Positions 34,786 to 45,270 of a stretch of DNA of 64,000 nt are shown here, one piece after another. Each line of letters opens with the position of its first letter. The first letter of the stretch is position 1. The notes under the pieces are model-generated. The model saw only the letters and a program-made list of their open reading frames with translations. It did not search any database and had not been told where the DNA came from. The DNA is taken from assembly GCF_963259705.1 (NCBI RefSeq), contig NC_081842.1, forward strand, positions 38,529,796 to 38,593,795, written 5' to 3'. Origin of the DNA: Myotis daubentonii (lineage: Eukaryota > Chordata > Mammalia > Chiroptera > Vespertilionidae). The translations under genes were made by a program, and so were the position numbers.

Positions 34786-35536
34786 TTCAATTTCTTTTTG
34801 TTTTTAAATAAAATAGGAGCTGTAGAGTTGGGGTGGGGTACTAGAGGTGATCTATAAGGTACCTACCAACTCAAACATGCTACTCCTGAGGCTATTTGGG
34901 TTAACTTAAGCTTAGAGGCCAGAGCAGTTTATTACCTTATGTACTTTTAAGTTTGAGCACTTATCCCCTAAATAGCACACATTCAACCTGGAGAAACTTT
35001 TAAAATATTTATGTACATATTTATGATGTGGAAAATGGAAAATGATACATCTGGGAACAAGTACCAGTAATGAAAAAAAGTGTCTAATAAAATAAGCAGG
35101 CCAGTCAGAAGTCATTTATCATCTGACTCAGTTCCTCCTGGAGGGGCAATCAAATGAGGTCTATCTTGAAACCTACAATTAAATATACTGTACAGTCTAG
35201 CCAGAGAATACATGATTTGGTCCTTTATGAGTCTGCTATTTTGTTGAATAATTTAAGGTTCCTAAACTAAGTTTTTTGAGTCACTGATCTGAATTTTTTT
35301 CAGTGGTCTATTTACTCTGATCAACATCTGGTGACAAACTTTTATTCTATTGATTTTGACCAATGCTTATTTTCTTAACCAATGGTTATTTAATAGTGAT
35401 AGCGCATCATCTTCTACTTCCTGAAATACTCTCAATCATCTTTTATTTCCAGAGAACCTGCCATAGATGGAGCTTTAATGTCTCTTGTCTATGCCATTAC
35501 TATGTCCTCCAAGAACTCACCATACCCATTTCAATA
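34786..35536. other. Unassigned DNA
   Basis: No gene or clear repeat recognised; 35400-35530 may be a more diverged extension of the following L2. Confidence 0.4.
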
Positions 35537-35800
35537 CTACTTCTTCCCTAATTCCTAAAATGCAAATCGGATTATGTCACTCTTTTCCATAAAACTCTTT
35601 ATTGGCTATCCATTACCTATTGGGAAAAAGTCCAACTTCTTAGACATGGCATACCAGACCATTCATTACCTGACTAAGTCTAGAGCTTTGTACAGACTTA
35701 CCCCCAGAGACACTGAAATCCCAATCATGCTGCTATTTGAGAATCATATCTTTGAAGATGCTGTTCTTTCCTCCTGAGATGCCCTCCTCCCTCTATTTTT
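35537..35800 (+). repeat. L2 LINE 3' region, plus orientation
   Basis: 'ggattatgtcactcttttcc', 'ataaaactctttattggcta', 'agtccaacttcttagacatg' and 'gcataccagaccattcatta' match L2 in order. Frames are broken. Confidence 0.8.
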
Positions 35801-35804
35801 ACAT

Positions 35805-36510
35805 CACAATGTGCCTGGCATGTTTGATCAATAGCATGGAGGCCACTGAGGCAAGAGTGAAGTGAACATGGGGAAGAATATTAGAAAATAAGGTGGGAGG
35901 TAGGAAACAGAAAATCATGTAAGACCTTATACTATGAGCAAGATGGAACCTCATTGGAAGGAGCATAGCAAGAGTGACATGAACTGGTTTGCATTTTAAC
36001 ATAGAGCTCACTCTTGCTACTGTGGTGAGAAGAGTCTGTGAGAGTGGGAAGGCTAAGAACAGAAGTAGAGAAAGTAATTAAGAAGAAATACATTAATCTG
36101 AGTAAGAAGTTGGTGTGGAAACAGTGGAGAGAGTAGAAAGTAGACAGGTTCAGGATATATTTTGAAACGGGAGCCAACTGAATTTGCTGATGAATTCATG
36201 TAAAGCATGACAGAAAGAAGAAATCATGAATGATCCTTCCACCCCCACCCAGTTTTGGGTCAGAGCAATTGGAAAAATGGAGTAGCAGCCATTTATTGAG
36301 ATGTAGTAGGAAGAGCACATTTCCAGGGGGTGGTAGCAAATTAGAAGTTCAGTGTTGGGGATGGTGAATTAGAGAAGTTTATTAGGCCCTCAAGCAGAGC
36401 TGCATTGTAGGCAGTTAGATACATAAGTCTGGAATTTAAGGGGAAGTCTGCACCTAGAGAAATTAATTTGGAAGTTGTCAACTATAGGCATTACTTTTAT
36501 AAGTGAGCAT
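35805..36510 (+). repeat. Ancient non-coding interspersed repeat, family not named
   Basis: 'tcatgtaagaccttatacta', 'ttggaaggagcatagcaaga', 'caggttcaggatatattttg' and 'agttagatacataagtctgg' are hallmark phrases of a long non-coding mammalian repeat also seen at 1.2-1.9 and 44.4-45.3 kb. I cannot name the family. Confidence 0.55.
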
Positions 36511-36889
36511 AGAAATAAAAGGGGAATACGAAAACATAAAAACACTAAAAAATAGATGAGTGAATAAGTGAATGAATGAATTATACTGGTTGAGATAAAA
36601 GTGTATAACACAAAATTTATCAGTATCAAAGGATTTTATTTGTCACTTGCTTCTCTTATGGAACATTTTTGTTGGTACCTCTCATTTCCAAGAGCACACC
36701 ACTGATGAAGTTTTTACTAGGCTGATATAGGGATGGTGAACAGTGACTAGTCTTCCAGTTCTTTACCTTAGAGGTCACATATTTGCAAAATTCAATACAT
36801 CCATATGATGAGACTTTCAAGTTTCAGATGGATATCACAGCTAAAAGAGGTGTTTGGAAACATTAAAAAATTCTTATATCTTCACATGG

Positions 36890-37095
36890 TAGTTTACAGT
36901 TTACAATGTGCTTTATCATCTATTATCTCTCTTTGACTTTGACCTCATGATATCCATATAGTAAGTAAGTGGGCATTATCATTCCTTATTTAAACTGGAG
37001 AAAGTAAGGCTCAGGAGGTGAAGTCATTTACTTGAGTTGAGGAATGAGCCATTCTGGCTTGTATCCTGGTAGTCCAACACTTGCCCGCTCCAATT
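36890..37095 (-). repeat. MIR SINE, minus orientation
   Basis: 'tttacaatgtgctttatcat', 'attatcattccttatttaaa' and 'agtaaggctcaggaggtgaa' follow reverse-strand MIR. Confidence 0.75.
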
Positions 37096-37424
37096 CTACA
37101 TGTCATCTCCCTGAAGAGCTTGAGTTCTACCCATCCTTAGCTGCGGTCCAATAAAACTTTCACAGGATAGCAAGCAGCATGAGTCCTTTTCCATTTCATA
37201 GTAAAAACTGACAAGATAAATGGTAGTTACTAACACCATCCATTCAGTAGATCTGCAGCACTTGCCCTTGGACACTTACCCTTTATGAACTAAGTTTCTA
37301 AGTCCTACCCATACACTCCCCTACATTCAGATACAGATGATCTTATTTCAATAACCTCTCCTCAACAACATCATCATTGTAGAATTAGAATACCATTGAT
37401 TTTACACTTGCTACAGTTTTGGAC

Positions 37425-37565
37425 TTTAACCATGTTGTTTCAGCTCACAACAATTCTAACCAGAAAGCAATTGTTTTTCTATTTTACAAATGACCAAAAA
37501 AAAAAAAAACTCAGAATGCTCACATAACTGCTGGTAATTGGAAGAATTAATATATAAACCCAAAT
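37425..37565 (-). repeat. MIR SINE, minus orientation, with internal A-run
   Basis: 'tttctattttacaaatgacc', then an A-run at 37495-37510, then 'actcagaatgctcacataac' follow reverse-strand MIR. Confidence 0.6.
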
Positions 37566-39299
37566 CTATATTACTAAAAATTCAAGTTCTTTCCTTAATT
37601 CTGTACTTCTGCTTCCTCTTGTCATGACCCTGCCCCACTCTCCACAAGACATCAAAACAAGATAAATTATGCTCTACCCCGTACCCCATGGGGTTAATTG
37701 TTTCTTGTTTCTCCCTTAAAAGATCCAACAAAATTTTCCATGGTCTCCCATACTTTCTCTCATATCCCCACTACCACCATCCCCTGGGGATTGTCAAAAC
37801 CTTGCTAGAATCAGTAAGTCCCAGAATAAGCCAGATATCTTTACAACAGACCAACTGAACAGAATTTCCATGTGTCTAAAAGACAAAATATCCTATTTTA
37901 TATCAGGCTCCAAATCTGTTTCTCAAATAGCTACCATAAATCTGAACCCAAGTCAAAAGATATGGTTTATAAGAGAAGCTTTTTTCAGTTAACATATTCA
38001 TCCCATTGTTTTCCTCCGGGCAAGGTTTCTATGTGGCATACGGCTGGAGAGGAGAGAAGGTCAGTGGGATTTCCATCCCACCCAGTCTTCTCAGGTGCAC
38101 CTGGCATTACTCTCCACATATGCAGACATCTTGGGGACCCTCATAAAGGAACAGGGCTAGCCACAGAGCCTCAAGCCACCTTCTCTGTACAGACATCCTG
38201 GAGAGGAGTTTAATTCACAAGTTGACATTCTTATGTCTCTTGCCCATAATGGATATTTATCACACCATAAAGGAGCTCCTCAGCCAGTTGGAAATCATTG
38301 TCTTGCTGAATCAATTATGAATCCAAAGCACTCTGGAATGTTATGTTGATTGCGATGATAATAGGTATGAAGATACAAAATGTGCAGCTCAATAACCATT
38401 CCATTAACTTCTAGTTTAAAGTTTATTTCCAATATCATCATTGTGAAGGAGAAAATGACCCATAGGATGCAGCACTGGGAAAAGTAAAACTCACTCATAA
38501 GTGTGCAGGCATCTAAAAGCCACTTGCTCACCTGGGCTCCATTCCTCATGAAATGCTCAAAATACTGAGTGTGCACAGCCAAGCCCACTCAGTATTTGCA
38601 TAAGCAAAGGGAAAGTTTCAATTGGGGTAATATTGACATTCAAAACATGAGAGTGGGGGCAAAGTCACATTGTCATTTCCATTACTGACGCAGTGATACA
38701 ACAAACACAGTGTTCACCATGAACTGCATTAAGACTCCTGAAGCAGAAATATGTCTGAGTACCACCATGTCAGTGATTTCACATAAATATATTTGAATCA
38801 TGTGCTATTCACCACTCATTTTCCAGACTAGGTTCCATTTGCTGATGGCTTGTGTTTTACATGGTTATGGGAGAGGTGTTTAAACACTGATTTTCATCTT
38901 TCTCTCTCTGATAAAAACTGACTCTGTTTATCATCTCCTTGGTTACAATTTCCTTTTTTGTGTTGGCTTTGTAATATTCCAAATGGGAAAATCATAAAGC
39001 TTCTAATTACAGTCTAACACCAGCCTCAAAATCTCTACAGAGCGCACAGTCATAAGCTAAGATTATTTGGCCATTCAGCTACACTCTCCATCTGAACCCA
39101 GAGAGTAGTTCCAGGTAAAAGAAGGTTTGGTAAGATGAGCTTGGAATTCATAGAGGACTCTGAGTCTAGTCAAGTGATAACAACAGCAACACTTTTCTTA
39201 GATACATATATAGATATTAAAGTCTGTAAAACACTACAAAACAGGACTTGGAATATAGAGGTAGAGTGATCAGATTACTTAAGAATCTCATAGATGTTC
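37566..39299. other. Unassigned DNA (1.7 kb)
   Basis: No gene or transposon recognised. The 113-codon frame at 37872-38213 lacks any domain. Confidence 0.45.
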
Positions 39300-39700
39300 T
39301 GTTCATTCATTCATTCATTCTGGTAAGGAAACTTATTGCAGGGATACACACTGGTAATAAGCTGATATGTGAGGGAAAGATAAAAAGGGAAAGCTATGAT
39401 TATAGAACTTTTTCATTCATCAGAAGGGAGAGGGAGGAATAAGGGAAAGGAGGAACCAACAGGAAATTGATGATACTTAAGCTGTGTTTTCAAGGCGGAA
39501 TGCCAATATGTCAGGGGCTAGAATGAAAAGGCCAGAGTCAGAGGAAGCAACCTGAGCAGGAGGAGGAAGGGGTCAGAGTACAATTGTGCCTAGAGAACCT
39601 CATTTGATCTGAGCTATGTGGGCAGTGTTGAAGTTAAACATAACTGGGGAAATATCAAACCCCGAGGGTCTTGTGAGTCAGGTTAAGGAGTGTGTACACT
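39300..39700 (+). repeat. Ancient non-coding repeat piece, family not named
   Basis: 'ttcattcattcattc' followed by 'tgtgttttcaaggcggaatg' and 'ggaagcaacctgagcaggag' reads like another part of the unnamed long mammalian repeat. Confidence 0.4.
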
Positions 39701-39712
39701 TTTCTCTTAGCT

Positions 39713-39830
39713 AGCTGTTCACATTCTGGCTGCACATTATACTTGAGGAGCTTCCAAATATACTCAGATCCCATCCTCAGAGGTTCATTTGGTTTGGGAA
39801 GATCCTGAAGTGACAATTTTTATTGCTACC
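39713..39830 (+). mobile_element. MER5-like hAT MITE fragment
   Basis: 'ttcacattctggctgcacat' and 'cagatcccatcctcagaggt' resemble the left part of the MER5-like element at 52865. Partial. Confidence 0.45.
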
Positions 39831-40002
39831 AGGCACAACTGGGCTGAGCACCACATTACAGGGATGGAGTTATGCCGAGAATATTTAAGCAGAGAAATGT
39901 CAAGGTCAGTTCTGTGTTTTAAAGAGATAAGTCTAGCAGGTGTGTGGAGACTTGATGGGAAGAAGTGGAAACCAGGTAGGATACTAACAGTCTATTAGAG
40001 CA

Positions 40003-40320
40003 GTGGTGTTTAAATTGTGGTTCACCAAAACTCCTCTAGGGTTTTATATAATTTTTGCCAGGGTTATAAAACACTTGCTTTCAACTTGTTTTTTAAAACA
40101 TGTGTTTAATCAATGCTAAAAATATTTATTGACAAAAAATACACTGTGATAGAAATTAAATTTTAACATATCAGCAATAGTTTATTTTGTTTGCAATTTA
40201 ATTTAATATTCTTTTGAGATCTTTAATCGGCAAATAATCTGGAATTATACAGCTAGCTATTTAAAAGTGTGTGGGGGAGTCTCCAGTCTACAGAATTTTT
40301 TTAAAAATAGGGTACAACAA
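40003..40320 (+). mobile_element. Possible hAT-Charlie fragment
   Basis: Starts 'cagtggtgtttaaattgtgg', which resembles a Charlie terminal repeat, followed by AT-rich body text. No matching right end, so truncated or misassigned. Confidence 0.4.
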
Positions 40321-40419
40321 AAAAAAATAATAAAAATAAGGTACAACATTGAATAGTAAGGATGAATGGCCACCCACAACCCCAGATTTCAAATATTTGT
40401 TTTCTTCAAATTCATTCTC

Positions 40420-41070
40420 ATATATTTACTTCCTTTTTATGCATAGTAAAATACACATAAGAAAAATTTACCATCTTAACCATTTGTAAGTGTACTGTTC
40501 AGCAATGTTAATATATTCTCAGTCATGCAACCAATCTTCAGAATTTTTTTCATTTTGAAACTGAAACTCTATTCCCATTAAACAACAACTCCCCATTTTC
40601 CACTACCTCCATCCCCTGGAAACCACCATTCTTTCTGTTCCTGTGAATTTGACTACTATAGATAACTCATATAAGTGGAATCTTACAGTATTTGCCTTCT
40701 TGTTAGCCAATTTCACTTAACAATGTCTTCAAGGCCAGGTGGAGACTGACAACATATCAATGAATATATGATATAAATGGTTTTAAAAATGTCTTCAAGG
40801 TTTGTCCATATTGTGTCATGTGTAAGAATTTATTTCCTTTTTAAGGCTGAATAATAACTCAGTGCATACAATTCCATTCTCTGTACAAATCACATTTTGT
40901 TTATCCATTTGTCTGTCGATAGACACTGGGTTGCTTCCACTCTTGGCTATCGTGAATAATGCTGCTCTGAACGTGGGTGTGTCAGTATCTCTTCCAGATC
41001 CTGCTTTCAATTATTTTGGATATATATCTTGAAGTGGGATTACTGGATCATACAATAATTCTGGTTTTTG
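40420..41070 (-). mobile_element. L1 LINE 3' end (ORF2 end and 3' UTR), minus orientation
   Basis: Plus-strand 'gttgcttccactcttggcta', 'gtgaataatgctgctctgaa' and 'gaagtgggattactggatca' are the reverse complement of the L1 ORF2 C-terminus. Translating the minus strand gives AALFTIAKSGSNPVS followed by broken ORF2-like text (frame 40816-41010). 'ataagtggaatcttacagta' belongs to the 3' UTR. Dead and old; it carries a later 53-bp insertion at 40735-40787. Confidence 0.85.
40722..40800. mobile_element. 53-bp mini-insertion with 13-bp target duplications
   Basis: aatgtcttcaagg occurs at 40722-40734 and again at 40788-40800. The 53 bases between do not belong to the L1 3' UTR and end in ttttaaa. 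The long duplication and A-rich end fit L1-endonuclease-primed insertion of a severely truncated transcript whose source I cannot identify. Confidence 0.65.
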
Positions 41071-41725
41071 TTTTTTAAGGAGTACATTTATTTTGTAATA
41101 AATAAAAACTACACATTGGGGAAAAAACAGATTTATCTATTTATAAAATAGAGTTCTACATAAGAATTTATTTAGAAAAGTTGGGAAGTGAGAAGAATAT
41201 GCTGCTTTGAGGAGGGAGAGTGAGGGAGAAACAAAGGGAGAACCATGGGATAGGACAGAGATGATAGGAATGGAGGGCAGGAACAGAATAGACCAGAGAG
41301 GGTAAGAAGGTGATTGTGTTAAAGTCTCTGGGATCTTTCCCCATCCCCAACCATCCTACTCTTCAATGACTATGATCCTGGGGGGTGGGGGGGTGAGGGG
41401 GAGAGGAGAGGACAGGGTCCTGGGATATATGAAAATTACATGATTGGCCTTGTCCACAGCTAACTAGAGGGAAAGCCTCTATAAAGACTATAGAAAAGTA
41501 AAAAACTGCATTATTTTTCCAGTCTCTTCTCCGTGGGGGCTCTCCTTTTATGTCACAAGGTAAAGAAAGTGCACAGAGAAGTTCCTCATTCTACTTTGCT
41601 CTGATATTCCAAAATTTATAGCACCACAGTGAATTCTGCATTGTGCTTTGAAAAGCAAGTTACTTAAATTTTCCAAATCAGTGAAGAAGGTTCCTATCAG
41701 AAGTAGTGGAGAACCAGCAGTGGTA
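41071..41725. other. Unassigned DNA with a G-rich run
   Basis: No gene. 41379-41405 contains runs of 6, 7 and 5 Gs separated by 1-3 bases, so it could form a G-quadruplex. Confidence 0.5.
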
Positions 41726-41731
41726 CTCTCT

Positions 41732-42583
41732 TGCTGGGGTCCAACCACAGCAGGTCCAGGGGTCCCCAAAGGTGTGGACGGAGTCAGCGAAGAAGGAATG
41801 ACACGGAGACAGCGTTCAGTTGATCAGCAGCCTAGCCAGGATCTCTACCCAAGTTCTGGTCAGGATCTCCAGCAAAGTTCTGGTCAGGACCTCCAGCCAG
41901 GTTCTGTGTCCATATTCTCTTGCTAGGTTCTCCAGCCAGGTTCTCCAGGTTCTCCAGCCAGGTTCTGTAGCCAGGTTCTAGTCAGGTTCTCTTGCCATGT
42001 TCTATCCAGGTTCTGTAGCCAGGTTCTGTCTCTAGGTTCTTCAGCCAGGTTCTCTCGCTAGGTTCTGTCTCTAGGTTCTGTGGCCAGTTTCTGTCCAGGA
42101 TCTTTTGCCATGTTCTCTCACTAGGTTCTGTCTCTAGGTTCTGTCTCCAGTTTCTGTCCAGGATCTTTTGCCATGTTCTCTCCAGCGAAGTTCTTCTGTC
42201 TCTAGGTTCTCTGTAGGTTCTGTGTCTAGGTTCTGTGTCCTGTTGTCTTGTTACATCTGTATTTATGCCAATTGATTCAATCCTATCAATCTCTATTCCA
42301 AAGGTTAGGGTGTCTCTTATCTCCATTCCAGGGAGTAAAGATTATGTAGCTTAAGCATGATTGTTCATAGTTAAAGTGATTAATTACCCGCCTGGCACTT
42401 AGTTAAGGGGTTTTATTCCCTCCCTAACTTCAGGGGAAAATCCCTACCTGGGGATTCAACCTTTCTCAGAGAGGTGACCTTGGTTAAAACACATAGTGCC
42501 AAGAAGGTGAGCAAACATATTAAGAACAGTATGCCATATATGCCAGGTCCCTTGAAACAGAAAGGATGGACCGGCTCCCGGCA
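41732..42583 (-). repeat. 3' LTR of the class II ERV
   Basis: On the minus strand it begins TGCCGGGAGCCGG and ends in CA at 41732-41733 (plus TG). 852 bp. Contains the AGAACCTGG-type minisatellite at about 41840-42240. The TATA equivalent at 42260-42267 is mutated (minus strand CATAAATA). Confidence 0.92.
41840..42240. repeat. Minisatellite inside the 3' LTR
   Basis: Short units around 'ccaggttct' and 'ctaggttctgtct', about 9-14 bp, with a higher-order repeat of about 63 bp. The minus strand is open for 114 codons (42326-41982) and reads out a 21-residue repeat twice (motifs ERTWQKILDRNW and NLETEP). Length and lack of stops follow from the repeat; I do not call it a gene. Confidence 0.85.
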
Positions 42584-42600
42584 AATTCCCCCTTTTTTTA
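42584..42600 (-). other. Polypurine tract of the ERV
   Basis: Minus strand reads taaaaaaagggggaatt directly before the LTR TGCCGGG. This is the plus-strand DNA primer position in retroviral reverse transcription. Confidence 0.85.
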
Positions 42601-42681
42601 TTTTTTAAAAGCAGGCCTTAAAAAGAAAACCCCCAAATGCTCTTGTATCCATTTTAAGAGTAGGATTGGCGCTTTCTGCTA

Positions 42682-42954
42682 TTACCTGAGTCCTGATCTA
42701 TCATCCCAGGGAGAGCTTGCCAATCCTGCACTTTCCCGGGGTGGAAAGGCTGCAGTGGGGTTAAGGATAAGGCTCCTTGGGCTTACCTCCTCCCATGCCT
42801 TTACATTTACCTTTCCTTCCTCAGAAAAGCATGGACATACTTCTTGTATAAAACGTTCTGTCTGACTGGGAGTAACCTTAATTCCTCTGCTAGCAAGCAT
42901 ATGTGTTAAAAGATCAATACAGAGTCTTATTTCTTTAGACTCAGTATGGCACAT
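42682..42954 (-). pseudogene. Gag matrix remnant, betaretrovirus/IAP-like (90 codons)
   Basis: Resembles the N-terminal matrix domain of class II retroviral Gag: a Ser-Lys near the start, a leucine-rich helix, a short RGIKV turn, and a V-C-P-x-F-x-E-E-G-x-(V/I)-N-(V/I)-x-x-W signature (about residues 39-54), the most telling part. Intact Gag polyproteins of this class are several hundred residues long; this frame stops at 90 after leaving the domain, and the rest of gag is deleted. A 57-bp tandem duplication covers the first codons (42909-42965 and 42966-43022), and the upstream copy runs into a stop. Non-functional. The family assignment is my inference from the signature plus the lysine primer site. 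Confidence 0.75.
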
Positions 42955-43023
42955 CTTCTTAATCTAAAGATCAATACAGAGTCTTCTTTCTTTGGACTCA
43001 GTATGGCACATCTTCTCAATCTA

Positions 43024-43273
43024 AGTTCTGTACTATCCATCTTCTTATCCTACTTATCCTCTATAGGGGGGTCTGTAGTACCCTGGTGGAGTCCTATCTG
43101 TCCTGAGTGTGGGGTTCTCAATGGGGGGGTGGGCTTACCTAGGGGAATCCTGTTCCAGGGGTTCCCAAAGGTGTGGACGGAGTCGGCGAAGACTATCCAC
43201 CCTCTTCCTACGGTGGAGTCCAATCCGTCCCGAGAGTGGGGCTTACCTAGGGGAATGGGAGGCTTACCTAAGG
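43024..43273 (-). repeat. Duplicated ERV leader with an embedded LTR-edge remnant
   Basis: The leader next to the primer site ('ggtggagtccaatccgtccc', 'gggcttacctaggggaat') is repeated in altered form at 43085-43150. Between them, 43157-43190 ('ttcccaaaggtgtggacgg') copies the LTR edge at 43325-43350. This looks like a leader-plus-LTR-end duplication that lost the primer site, probably by template switching. Confidence 0.65.
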
Positions 43274-43291
43274 GTCCCTGTTTGGGCGCCA
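43274..43291 (-). other. Primer binding site, tRNA-Lys type
   Basis: The minus strand reads TGGCGCCCAAACAGGGAC, two bases inside the 5' LTR. It matches the tRNA-Lys3 primer-site sequence at 17 of 18 bases. This fixes the orientation and supports class II assignment. Confidence 0.9.
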
Positions 43292-43399
43292 GATGCCGGG
43301 GTCCAACCCCAGCAGGTCCAGGGGTCCCCAAAGGTGTGGATGGAGTCGGCGAAGAAGGAATGACACGGAGACAGCGTTCAGTTGATCAGCAGCCTAGCC

Positions 43400-43770
43400 A
43401 GGATCTCTAGCCAAGTTCTGGTCAGGATCTCCAGCGAAGTTCTGATTAGGATCTCCAGCCAGGTTCTGTGTCCATGTTCTCTTGCTAGGTTCTCCAGCCA
43501 GGTTCTCCAGGTTCTCCAGCCAGGTTCTGTAGCCATGTCCCCTCGCTAGGTTCTCCAGCCAGGTTCAGTCACCAGGTTCTAGTCAGGTTCTCTTGCCAAT
43601 TTCTGTAGTCAGGTTCAGTCCAGGATCTTTTGCCATTTTCTCTCCAGTGAAGTTCTTCTGTCTCTAGGTTCTGTGTCTAGGTTCTGTGTCTAGGTTCTGT
43701 GTTTAGGTTCTGAGTCTAGGTTCTGTCTCTAGTTTCTGTCCAGGATCTTTTTCCATGTCTAGGTTCTGTC
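43400..43770. repeat. Minisatellite inside the 5' LTR
   Basis: Same 'ccaggttct'/'ctaggttctgtgt' units as in the 3' LTR with different copy order, showing that repeat changes followed or accompanied insertion. Confidence 0.85.
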
Positions 43771-43791
43771 TCTGTCGTCTTGTTACATCTG

Positions 43792-43799
43792 TATTTATA
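43792..43799 (-). promoter_or_regulatory. Candidate LTR TATA box
   Basis: Minus-strand TATAAATA. The only good TATA-like match found between the LTR start and the minisatellite. Confidence 0.5.
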
Positions 43800-44124
43800 C
43801 CAGTTGATTCCAATCCTATCACAATCTCTATTCCAAAGGTTAGGGCGTTTCTTATCTCCATTCCAGGGAGTAAAGATTATGTAGCTTAAGCATGATTGTT
43901 TGTAGTTAAAGTGGTTAATTACCCGCCTGGCACTTAGTTAAGGGGTTTTATTCCCTCCCTAACTTCAGGGGAAAATCCCTACCTGGGGAAACAACCTTTC
44001 TCAGAGAGGTGACCTTGGTTAAAACACATAGTGCCAAGAAGGTGAGCAAACATATTAAGAACAGTATGCCATATATGCCAGGTCCCTTGAAACAGCAAGG
44101 ATGCACCGGCTCCCGGCACTCTCA

Positions 44125-45270
44125 AGCAATTAGCTGGGGCCAGCAAAGAAAAAGCCAACAAAAAGAGGTCATAATGCAAATATAAGGCCAGTAACTGCCC
44201 GCCCACCTTGAGTAGTCTTGGCAAAGAATGGAGGGGAGTAGCTGATTTGATGGGTTTCTGCCAGGCTGACTTATTAGACCTCTCTCTAATTAATAACAGG
44301 CTTCCGCATAATTTTTCCCCCCACAGACTTACTGACTATCTTGATATGGTTGGGGGAGGAGGGTGTAAGAAGATTGGCTCAAGAATTACACCCTGGTCAC
44401 AGTTCAGATTGCTTAGCTGATATGGCAGAGGCCTGGAGTGCAAGGGGAAGTGGAGGTTCAGGGAGTTTGAAAAATCGCACTCTGGCGGAGGTACAATCTG
44501 GAGTAGCTACAGAGCAGCATGAAGCCAGCGTGAAACAGGGCTCAAACCAAAATTACTACTAAAGAGAACAGAGTGCAGTTGAAGATTGGAGGGGCCTGTA
44601 AGCACCCCCCCCTCCCCCGCCAAGAGTGGCTACTATAGTAAGCAATAAGGTAGCAGCCGGGACTTGAGGGTATGGGGATGGAGAGAGAGATAGACTGTAG
44701 AACTGGCAGTTCTCAGTGACTAACTGCATGTGAGGGCAGCAGGGTGTTCACAGTGTAGAGTCGGAGCAGATTTGGGGCAGAAAATGGCATTTAGGTCCTG
44801 AGGGTGGTATTTATGAGTCACATAATTAAACAGTAATAATGAAATGGATGTTATTTCAAATGTATGTATCAAATGTATGGAAAGTAGGTAATCAAATGTA
44901 TGCTATTCAGGAGAGTTAAGAAAATAGAAAAATAGGCTGAAGACACAGGCTAAGGTCCTGGGTATGTATGCCATAAGATAGAGATTGAATCTGTAGAAGT
45001 GGTTCAGAGAAAATAACATGTAGGAAAGCAAAGAAGAAACCCTAGAGAACAAAATCTTGAAAGAAACAAACAAAAAAACATCAAAATTTGAGGAGTGAGC
45101 AAAGAGAAAGCCAAAAAAGAAGGCCCAAACAGTCAGAGAAACAACCAGAAGTGCCCAAGAAATACAGCAAATAGAAGTTTCCAGGAGGAAGTGCTCTACA
45201 AATGCAGAGAGGACAAACAAGAGAGGGTCACCAGCATCCACCACTCTGGCAATGGAGGTTTTGTCCTACT
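44125..45270 (+). repeat. Unassigned DNA grading into an ancient non-coding repeat
   Basis: From about 44400, text such as 'gcagaggcctggagtgcaag', 'ggagcagatttggggcagaa' and 'tttccaggaggaagtgctct' fits the unnamed long repeat family also at 35.8 kb. The first 275 bases are unrecognised. Minus-strand 113- and 100-codon frames have no domain. Confidence 0.45.

Larger units (their letters stand above)
43294..44118 (-). repeat. 5' LTR of the class II ERV
   Basis: 825 bp, TG...CA ends. A minus-strand TATAAATA lies at 43792-43799, upstream (in ERV sense) of the minisatellite, so the minisatellite would be transcribed. It is 27 bp shorter than the 3' LTR, mainly by minisatellite length. Confidence 0.92.
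41726..44124 (-). mobile_element. Class II (ERV2/betaretrovirus-like) endogenous retrovirus, gag remnant only, minus orientation
   Basis: Two LTRs (41732-42583 and 43294-44118) flank about 710 bp. Minus-strand order is: 5' LTR, lysine-tRNA primer site (43274-43291), leader, Gag matrix remnant (42954-42682), polypurine tract (about 42584-42596), 3' LTR. Most of gag and all of pro, pol and env are missing. Host duplications ctctct (41726-41731) and ctctca (44119-44124) match at 5 of 6, the size expected of this class. It could have moved only with proteins from another element. LTR arms differ at 9 of 283 positions in the half I compared, so the insertion is fairly recent. Confidence 0.92.

Noticed and set aside
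41850..43770. CRISPR-like regular short repeats
   Set aside because: Units are too short, uneven and without unique spacers, and they sit inside retroviral LTRs of a mammalian genome.
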